Positions 1 to 4,320 of a stretch of DNA of 6,038 bases are shown in pieces. Within the stretch, counting starts at the first letter, position 1; each line of letters opens with the position of its first letter. Below the pieces are notes generated by a model that saw nothing but the letters and a program-made list of their open reading frames with translations, was not told the DNA's origin and ran no database searches. Origin of the DNA: Flavobacteriales bacterium (GTDB lineage: Bacteria > Bacteroidota > Bacteroidia > Flavobacteriales > Flavobacteriaceae); contig JALWYR010000109.1 of NCBI GenBank assembly GCA_027003085.1, positions 1 to 6,038 of the forward strand. Reading direction: 5' to 3'. Both the position numbers and the translations under genes were made by a program.

Positions 1-1
1 A

Positions 2-148
2 TCCGAAGGCATAGCCGTAGCTATGGCAAGGATGGTCAATGCCGTTATCGGCAAAAAGAACAAAACTTGGTTGGTTATTTTATGCTTGAAGCGACGCCCC
101 CGTCCGCCCCTTCGCCGCATAACCGCTTCCATCCCTGGCGCGGGATAA
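2..148 (+). CDS. Possible 3' end of an upstream gene (weak)
   Basis: An open plus-strand frame enters from the left edge and ends at TAA 146-148. Its first part reads SEGIAVAMARMVNAV followed by lysine-rich sequence, which could be the amphipathic C-terminal helix of an enzyme and loosely recalls the tail of N-acetylmuramoyl-L-alanine amidases. The later part (LKRRPRPPLRR) runs through a GC-rich element that looks non-coding. The opposite strand is also open from ATG 130-132 or 118-120 and reads as a basic stretch followed by a hydrophobic helix, so the coding strand cannot be decided from this fragment. Confidence 0.2.
   Translation, partial: SEGIAVAMARMVNAVIGKKNKTWLVILCLKRRPRPPLRRITASIPGAG
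88..142 (-). repeat. GC-rich intergenic repeat-like element
   Basis: This short GC-rich block sits in AT-rich surroundings. On the minus strand it begins CCAGGGATGGAAGCGG, which resembles a short intergenic motif (AGGGATnGAAGCGG) that I recall as recurring between genes in Bacteroidota genomes. GAAGCG at 88-93 pairs with CGCTTC at 124-129, so the core can form a stem-loop. Only one copy is present in the window, so calling it a repeat is inference. Confidence 0.25.
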
Positions 149-163
149 TTCAATGCGTATCTT

Positions 164-1057
164 TTAGTTATTTGAGATATTTAATTTCTTTAAATAATCT
201 CCTGTGAACCAATCATAATCATTGATTGTTTCATACTCATCCGGAACATAATTCAGGATTTTTATAATTTTGGATTGATTTTTATAGGGTAAGTCTGTGG
301 TTATCAAAATTCTTCCGGTTTTTTCGTTTTCATATCTTTCGTATGACACATATTCCAAGGTGTCTACTTTTTCACCATTCCATTTGTATTTATACATTTC
401 CGTTTCACCGGGATGACCATAGCAAATTCCTCTAATTATTTTTTCTTCGGGAGAAAAAGTGGGATTGATAAACTCAAAATAAGGCGAGAATGTTTTTTTA
501 TCTTTTCGTAAAAGATATACATCACTAAAATCTTTAAGGCAACATCCGGAAGCTCCTTCCCAGTTTACGACAAAATCTTTTAATCCATCACCGTTTATAT
601 CCCGAATACTATCATTTTTATATGTCATCAACCATTGTTCGTGTGAAATCACCTTTTTGAAATGATTGTCGTTTTTCGAAAAAATATCAATATAAATGGT
701 TCCGATGGTCCATCTTTTGATTATTAAATGCGGATAGGTTTCGGTAAAATGAAAATCCAGGTTTATTTCTACCTTAACGGGTATGTTGGCCGGAATAATT
801 TCATATTTCTTGAAAAACGTATTTTTTTCGATATTTTGGTTGGCAATTTGTAAAGCTTCGCGTAAAACATCATTAAGTACCAAATTTTTCTCATATTCTT
901 GTTGTTGGAGTTCCTTTCTTTTTTTTAGTCGTTCCTCTTCGTCTTTATTTATTCTTGTAGAGTTATTATCGGGAGTTTTTTTTGCTTTGAATGACCGGTG
1001 ACATGAAAAAAATACGGCCATTAGTCCCAACACTAATATGTATGAGAAAACCTTCAA
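164..1057 (-). CDS. Predicted lipoprotein of unknown function with a DxNxDG loop
   Basis: A 297-residue predicted envelope lipoprotein. Residues 1-19 form a lipoprotein signal: Lys2, a hydrophobic core (residues 6-17) and a lipobox ending FFSC with the lipidated cysteine at 19. A charged, coiled-coil-prone linker follows (about 38-60, rich in E, K and Q). The rest looks globular, with aromatic-rich beta-like segments. DINGDGLKD (153-161) matches the DxNxDGxxD calcium-binding loop type seen in FG-GAP/VCBS-like and related secreted proteins, followed by a Cys-Cys pair at 172-173. The start is a TTG at 1055-1057, with an in-frame TGA directly upstream. The next ATG (Met13) would destroy the signal peptide, so TTG is the best start. 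The gene is AT-rich, unlike guaAB. The substrate or partner is unknown; many Bacteroidota lipoproteins of this size are uncharacterised. Confidence 0.8.
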   Translation of the reverse strand: MKVFSYILVLGLMAVFFSCHRSFKAKKTPDNNSTRINKDEEERLKKRKELQQQEYEKNLVLNDVLREALQIANQNIEKNTFFKKYEIIPANIPVKVEINLDFHFTETYPHLIIKRWTIGTIYIDIFSKNDNHFKKVISHEQWLMTYKNDSIRDINGDGLKDFVVNWEGASGCCLKDFSDVYLLRKDKKTFSPYFEFINPTFSPEEKIIRGICYGHPGETEMYKYKWNGEKVDTLEYVSYERYENEKTGRILITTDLPYKNQSKIIKILNYVPDEYETINDYDWFTGDYLKKLNISNN

Positions 1058-1127
1058 TCAAAAAAAGATTAAAAATTTGGTATGGTTTGCATTGCTATTC
1101 AATAAATCGTTTTCTTAATTGTTATGC

Positions 1128-1135
1128 CAAAATTA
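1128..1135 (-). promoter_or_regulatory. Candidate -7 box for the lipoprotein gene
   Basis: The minus strand reads TAATTTTG, an exact match to the Bacteroidota -7 consensus TAnnTTTG, about 70 bases upstream of the TTG start at 1057. No TTG lies at the right distance upstream for the -33 element, so this is only a partial match in an AT-rich region. Confidence 0.25.
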
Positions 1136-1152
1136 ATAAAAATATCATTATA

Positions 1153-1225
1153 CCTAACCCCCCATTTCAAAAAAACCTACTGAATTTGAATTCCGTAGAG
1201 TTTTTTTGAACTTGCGGATTTTAGG
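1153..1225. mobile_element. 73-bp palindromic mini-element (MITE-like)
   Basis: The element begins CCTAA (1153-1157) and ends TTAGG (1221-1225). Its arms are near-complementary: TTCAAAAAAAC-CTAC at 1166-1180 pairs with GTAG-AG-TTTTTTTGAA at 1195-1210 with a one-base bulge, and the inner TGAATTTGAATTCC forms the loop. The right arm (1199-1225) is identical, in inverted orientation, to the end of the transposon remnant at 2604-2630. The left arm resembles that same end and continues like it (TGAATTTGAA against CGAACTTGAA). This fits a non-autonomous derivative made of two transposon ends joined together. No 4-base target duplication is visible (TATA before, TGCA after). The long hairpin with A and T tracts may also act as a bidirectional terminator. 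Confidence 0.6.
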
Positions 1226-1791
1226 TGCAAATAAAAAGTTGGATGAATTTCGAATCCCTGTTGAATATGTTCTTGCCTGTGATACAAACTATATATCTTG
1301 TTATTATTCAAAACATTGACTACATCGGAGTGATTTCCTACACGGTTTTTTCTGTCCCAAACGGTATTTGAATTGAAATCACCGGTTAAAATAACCGGAA
1401 GTGATAGTAGGTTTGAATAATATGACAGCGCAAGCCAAATTTGTCCGATATATCTTTCATTCGGCCGTTGTTTGTTTTCTTGTGTCCATATGGCAAAAAG
1501 AAGGAAAGAAGTTTCTTTACCGGTAACTTTTATGGGAATAATATATTTGAAGCGCGGATTAAATATTTTCAATAATTCGAATTTATAGTCGGAATATGAG
1601 AAAATACCGATGCCTTTATTTTCATTGACACCATACCACAAAAAATCATTTGGCGTAGGAGTGAGAACTCCGAATTTAAGTTTGTTTTCCGATTCGCATT
1701 CGGAAATAACCAAAATGTCGGGATTAAATGAAAGTATCCGACTATACTTCTTTCTAAACGCACCTTGGCAATTCCATTCAATGATTCTCAT
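1177..1791 (-). CDS. Endonuclease/exonuclease/phosphatase family protein, 3'-truncated
   Basis: A protein of the EEP superfamily (metal-dependent phosphodiesterases related to exonuclease III and DNase I). The start MRIIEWNCQG places the conserved Asn at 7, and the metal-binding Glu is in ISECE (Glu31). GDFNSN (137-142) is the classical EEP motif, HSDVV follows at 154-158, and HPTFYLH at 183-189 is the strand that precedes the last catalytic segment. The final motifs of the family, an HIDYIF-like strand and the SDHxPL motif with the catalytic histidine, are absent. Residues 190-204 are encoded by the mini-element and are not native. Roughly 50-60 residues are missing, so the product is probably inactive. 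The conserved sequence stops exactly at the element boundary 1225/1226. The substrate class (DNA, RNA or other phosphodiester) cannot be told from the sequence. The ATG start at 1789-1791 fits the family N-terminus. The gene is AT-rich. Confidence 0.8.
   Translation of the reverse strand: MRIIEWNCQGAFRKKYSRILSFNPDILVISECESENKLKFGVLTPTPNDFLWYGVNENKGIGIFSYSDYKFELLKIFNPRFKYIIPIKVTGKETSFLLFAIWTQENKQRPNERYIGQIWLALSYYSNLLSLPVILTGDFNSNTVWDRKNRVGNHSDVVNVLNNNKIYSLYHRQEHIQQGFEIHPTFYLHLKSASSKKLYGIQIQ
1199..1225 (+). repeat. Terminal inverted repeat copy 1 (27 bp)
   Basis: A perfect 27-of-27 inverted copy of 2604-2630. Here the outer end (TTAGG) is at 1225 and the element body lies to the left. It forms the right arm of the palindromic mini-element and overwrites the 3' end of the EEP gene. 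Confidence 0.85.
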
Positions 1792-2007
1792 TCAATAAGA
1801 AATTCGTTTTAATTTCTAATGGTTATCGGTAGTTTTTCCTAAAAATTCATATGTATTAAAATTCTCAACTATGTATCATCACTTCCATTTCGGGCGAGGA
1901 AAGTAGCCGGATACTTAATGACTAGGTAGATTCAGCGCTTATACAAGAGTATTTATTTCTTCGCAAACGGGAATTCGAATTTATGCATAAATCGAAATGC
2001 CTTGCTC

Positions 2008-2217
2008 TTATAAAATTTCAAATTTACGTTTTACTTTGATGTATTTATCGGCAATAATTTTGCCGGAATGTTCTTTTTCGGGATAATCTTTTTGGAGAAA
2101 TGCTATTACAACTTTCTTTTCTTTAAACTCTTTTAGCATCTCCGGATTCTTGACAATCTGCCTTATAAAATCGAACGACAAACCGATATTTCTGTTTACA
2201 GTCTCTTTGTTGGTCAT
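2008..2217 (-). CDS. Small DUF5647-like protein
   Basis: A 69-residue acidic/basic soluble protein with no signal peptide or membrane segment. The pattern NIGLSFDFIRQIVKNPEML, a hydrophobic strand VVIAFL and then KDYPEKE resembles the DUF5647 family, whose members typically read N-L-x-LSFEF, a helix ending HPE, a VVFLP-like strand and a DDPE turn. This assignment is from memory of the family. The start ATG (2215-2217) overlaps the stop of the upstream DUF7718-like gene as ATGA, which implies translational coupling. Upstream sequence is A-rich without a Shine-Dalgarno. The role is unknown; I infer a partner relationship with the upstream gene, perhaps a toxin-antitoxin-like pair. Confidence 0.65.
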   Translation of the reverse strand: MTNKETVNRNIGLSFDFIRQIVKNPEMLKEFKEKKVVIAFLQKDYPEKEHSGKIIADKYIKVKRKFEIL

Positions 2218-2475
2218 TTTCTTAATCTTTTAATATATCTTTTTTTGTAAAATTCCCATCGATCTTTTAAGTCTTGTTCCGCATATGCCAAAGCGGTTTC
2301 CAAATTATCAAATTCGATTACTTGCTTTTCCTTGTCTCCATTCGGATATAAAACATCTCTGTGAAAAAAACCATGAGCGCATTCATATCTTACAACAGCC
2401 CGCCATTTTCCGTCATAATAAGTTTCATATTGAACAACAATATCTGAAACCTTTCCTTTTTACACAACTATTCAC
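2214..2475 (-). pseudogene. DUF7718-like gene with frameshifted or missing start
   Basis: From 2459 down to TGA 2214-2216 an 81-codon open frame encodes a conserved-looking domain: VSDIVVQYETYYDGKWRAVV, then RYECAHGFFHRDVLYPNG and an acidic C-terminal helix (ALAYAEQDLKDRWEFYKKRY). I recognise this pattern as DUF7718-like (tentative). The frame has no ATG, GTG or TTG at its 5' end and is preceded by TAA at 2460-2462. A GTG at 2473-2475, overlapping the TGA of the preceding gene as GTGA, opens a short frame (VNSCVKRKG) one register away. A single-base indel in the A/G-rich run at about 2450-2461 would join the two into a normal-length protein. It is therefore a frameshifted gene, a sequencing or assembly error, or a gene using recoding or an unusual start. 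The next gene overlaps its stop by four bases. Confidence 0.55.
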
Positions 2476-2603
2476 ATTCTAAGTCTCTCTCTGTTGAACT
2501 TATCCAAGTATTTGATGAATTCCTTTTCGCCCAATGTAACTAATTCGCAGTTTGTATAACAAATATATAAAAATTGTTCCAAATAAGTCAAGATTCGCTT
2601 TCT
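2472..2603 (-). pseudogene. 3' fragment of an unrecognised gene, 5' cut by transposon end
   Basis: The last 43 codons of a gene ending at TGA 2472-2474. The peptide ILTYLEQFLYICYTNCELV followed by TLGEKEFIKYLDKFNRERLRM looks like a real folded C-terminus with two helices, but I do not recognise the family. The frame continues into the transposon end and up to a stop at 2649-2651 without an ATG, so the native 5' part has been replaced at 2603/2604. The GTGA overlap with the next gene suggests that this gene was the first of a coupled three-gene operon. An internal TTG could start a shorter product, but nothing supports its use. Confidence 0.5.
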
Positions 2604-2630
2604 CCTAAAATCCGCAAGTTCAAAAAAACT
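2604..2630 (-). repeat. Terminal inverted repeat copy 2 (27 bp)
   Basis: A perfect inverted match to 1199-1225. The outer end CCTAAAATCC lies at 2604 and the element body extends to the right. CAAGTTC (2615-2621) pairs with GAACTTG (2634-2640), so the end can also form a 7-bp hairpin. Confidence 0.85.
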
Positions 2631-2780
2631 ACCGAACTTGAAGATGGTTTATTTTTTGTGGGCAAAATGGTAGAATAACATTGTTTTTCTGACTGATTTT
2701 TTCTTTTAGTACACACCTTCCCACACCCACTTGCGCTGAGGCTATTGCGGGAAAGCCCGGTAACCCATATGGCGGTTTTT

Positions 2781-3020
2781 TTAACTCGAATTCAGCAGCA
2801 TGACCAATTTTTTATTCTTTGTGGCCAAATGAATAATCTGCCTTCTTCTGCTGCGGGTAAAATTCGCTACAATATTGACCAAACGAAAAATGAACCTTTT
2901 CAGACGGGAGCTTTGGGTTAGTCCTTCTGCAACGCCGGAAAATATTTCTAACAGGTATCTGTAAACCACATGAACAAAGGCCGTCAGTATCAAATACACC
3001 GTATTCTCTTCCGGGAATTG
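2781..3020 (-). pseudogene. IS1380-family transposase, C-terminal fragment
   Basis: An open frame of 79 codons from 3020 to TAA at 2781-2783, with an in-frame stop at 3021-3023. The peptide begins QFPEENTVYLILTAFVHVVY and contains SSRLKRFIFRLVNIVANFTRS followed by an arginine-rich segment. This matches the end of IS1380-type (DDE) transposases: the ENTV motif with its C-terminal catalytic glutamate region, then a hydrophobic helix and the RLKRFIFRxVxxxAxW-like helix. The N-terminal two thirds, including the first two DDE aspartates, are missing. A reading starting at GTG 2997-2999 would give 72 residues, but no product is expected to function. Confidence 0.75.
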
Positions 3021-3057
3021 TTATAATCATTCACCTGAATTGGTGAAAATTTTGGAG

Positions 3058-3085
3058 ACCTGCAAATGCTTGCGGGTATTTTTTT
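3058..3085 (+). terminator. Rho-independent terminator-like hairpin
   Basis: ACCTGCAA (3058-3065) pairs with TTGCGGGT (3070-3077) as an 8-bp stem with one G-T pair and the loop ATGC. It is followed by A and seven Ts (3079-3085). It points along the plus strand, against guaAB, and has no T tract for minus-strand transcripts. It may belong to the insertion sequence, where it would block incoming antisense transcription. Confidence 0.5.
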
Positions 3086-3100
3086 GTTAATAAACTACAT

Positions 3101-3141
3101 TTGATTAAATGGGGTTTTACTTGTGATTAAATGGGTTTTAT
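3101..3141 (+). repeat. Two-copy tandem repeat behind guaB
   Basis: TTGATTAAATGGGGTTTTAC (3101-3120) is repeated as GTGATTAAATGGGTTTTAT (3123-3141), with one base gap and few mismatches. It lies next to the degenerate transposon end (3142-3155) and may be a subterminal transposase-binding repeat of the insertion sequence. Confidence 0.5.
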
Positions 3142-3155
3142 TTGCGGATTTGAAA
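3142..3155 (+). repeat. Degenerate transposon end (inferred)
   Basis: TTGCGGATTTGAAA matches the inner part of the 27-bp terminal repeat (TTGCGGATTTTAGG), identical over the first ten bases and diverged at the outermost four. Its orientation is right for the distal end of the remnant that starts at 2604. Confidence 0.35.
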
Positions 3156-3168
3156 ATTAAACCGGAAA

Positions 3169-4305
3169 TCAATAATTGGGCGCATCTTTGGCAATAAGCA
3201 CATCGTGCGGATGACTTTCGCTCAGTCCGGCCGGTGAGATACGGACAAAACGGGCCTTGTGGCGTAAGGATTCAATATCGGGTGTTCCGCAGTAGCCCAT
3301 GCCCGACCGCAAGCCGCCGGCCAGTTGAAACAACACGTTGCGGACGCTTCCTTTGTAGTCCACAATGGCTTCGATGCCTTCGGGGACCAGTTTTCCCGGC
3401 TTATTATCCGATTGGAAGTAACGGTCTTTGCTTCCGCGTTTCATGGACGCCAGGGATCCCATACCTACGTAGGATTTGAATTTTTTCCCGTCTCTGACGA
3501 TAAGCGTTCCGGGTGCTTCGTCGGTGCCGGCCAACAGGCGTCCAAGCATCACCGCATGGGCGCCGGCAGCAATGGCTTTGGTGATATCGCCCGAGTATTT
3601 GATGCCGCCGTCGGCAATGATTCCCGTGCCGGTACCTTCCAAGGCCGCAAATACATCATTGACCGCCGTTATTTGTGGAACACCCACGCCGGCCACCACA
3701 CGGGTGGTACAAATGGCCCCGGGGCCCACGCCCACCTTGACCGCATCGGCGCCGGCTTCCTTCAAGGCCAAAGCGCCTTCGGCGGTTACGATATTGCCGG
3801 CAATGATGTCGATGTCCGGATAACGTTCTTTGACGGCACGCACACTATCCAGAATGCCTTGCGCATGGCCGTGGGCCGAATCCACCACCAACACATCCAC
3901 GCCCGCTTCCGCCAAAAGCGCGGCACGTTCCAGCCCTTCCTTTCCCGCACCGGTGGCGGCGGCAACCAATAATGCGCCTTGCCCGTCGGTGGCGGCTTGC
4001 GGGTATTGTGAAGCGTCGAACCGGAAGTTTTTGACCTTTTGCACCTGACGGGACTGTTCGTCCGGCGAGAGGTTTTTATGAATCACGCCCAAGCCGCCGG
4101 CCAAGGCCAGGGCAATGGCCATGCGGGATTCGGTTACCGTGTCCATAGCGGCCGACAAAATGGGCAAGTTGAGCCGGATGCGCGGACTAAGTTGAACGGA
4201 AAGGTCGGTTTCGGACGGCAATACGGCCGAGTGGGCAGGAACGAGCAAAACGTCGTCGAAGGTAAGGGCTTCTTTGAGCAATTTTCCGTGGAGATTATGT
4301 GTCAT
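3169..4305 (-). CDS. guaB: IMP dehydrogenase, CBS-domain-less
   Basis: Inosine-5'-monophosphate dehydrogenase (IMP + NAD+ + H2O to XMP + NADH), the committed step of guanine nucleotide synthesis in the cytosol. The protein is 378 residues against the usual 480-500. The N-terminal barrel segment is normal (LTFDDVLLVP 14-23, MDTVTES 54-60, GGLGVIHKN 70-78). At about residue 93, where the two CBS domains normally begin, the chain passes through some 15 residues directly into GALLVAAATG (110-119). The catalytic loop GPGAICTTR has Cys199; DSAHGH is at 142-147, GGIKYSGD at 233-240, GMGSLASM at 281-288, and the catalytic Arg295-Tyr296 in KDRYFQ. DSAHGH and KDRYFQ exclude GMP reductase. Two residues that usually bind the IMP phosphate are altered: Ala198 (normally Ser) and Arg256 in MLGRLLAG (normally Ser). 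The gene starts 15 bases after the guaA stop and shares its transcript. No good minus-strand terminator follows; a transposon remnant begins about 14 bases downstream. Confidence 0.95.
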   Translation of the reverse strand: MTHNLHGKLLKEALTFDDVLLVPAHSAVLPSETDLSVQLSPRIRLNLPILSAAMDTVTESRMAIALALAGGLGVIHKNLSPDEQSRQVQKVKNFRFDASQYPQAATDGQGALLVAAATGAGKEGLERAALLAEAGVDVLVVDSAHGHAQGILDSVRAVKERYPDIDIIAGNIVTAEGALALKEAGADAVKVGVGPGAICTTRVVAGVGVPQITAVNDVFAALEGTGTGIIADGGIKYSGDITKAIAAGAHAVMLGRLLAGTDEAPGTLIVRDGKKFKSYVGMGSLASMKRGSKDRYFQSDNKPGKLVPEGIEAIVDYKGSVRNVLFQLAGGLRSGMGYCGTPDIESLRHKARFVRISPAGLSESHPHDVLIAKDAPNY

Positions 4306-4320
4306 TTATTGTCGGTTTTA

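Larger units (their letters stand above)
2604..3155 (-). mobile_element. Remnant of an IS1380-like insertion sequence, internally deleted
   Basis: The left end is the sharp terminal repeat at 2604-2630, starting with CC as IS1380-family ends do. The body holds a C-terminal transposase fragment on the minus strand (2781-3020). The right limit is inferred from a degenerate terminal repeat at 3142-3155, only 14 bases beyond the guaB stop. At about 550 bp it is far shorter than an intact IS1380 element (about 1.7 kb), so most of the transposase is gone and the copy cannot move itself. A second, shorter stretch at 2648-2680 resembles the transposase 3' end at 2811-2835, so the remnant may be a mosaic of two related copies. 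Confidence 0.55.

Noticed and set aside
1798..1817. AGAAATT/AATTTCT hairpin with a 6-base loop upstream of the EEP gene
   Set aside because: A 7-bp, almost purely A/T stem in AT-rich DNA is likely by chance and has no supporting context.
1199..2640. Integron attC sites flanking the cargo genes
   Set aside because: The 27-base repeats are inverted with respect to each other and lack the conserved attC core sites; one adjoins an IS1380-type remnant, which explains them better.
2812..3030. 72-codon minus-strand frame overlapping the transposase fragment
   Set aside because: It lies one register from the recognisable transposase C-terminus and shows no family-like pattern; it is a shadow.
3030..3047. 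TTCACC/GGTGAA inverted repeat near the deletion point of the transposase fragment
   Set aside because: Only 6 bp and without a T tract or repeat partner; no function can be supported.
3169..4305. GMP reductase instead of IMP dehydrogenase, since GuaC also lacks CBS domains
   Set aside because: DSAHGH, KDRYFQ and the HPHDV C-terminus are IMPDH features; GMP reductase has different sequences there.
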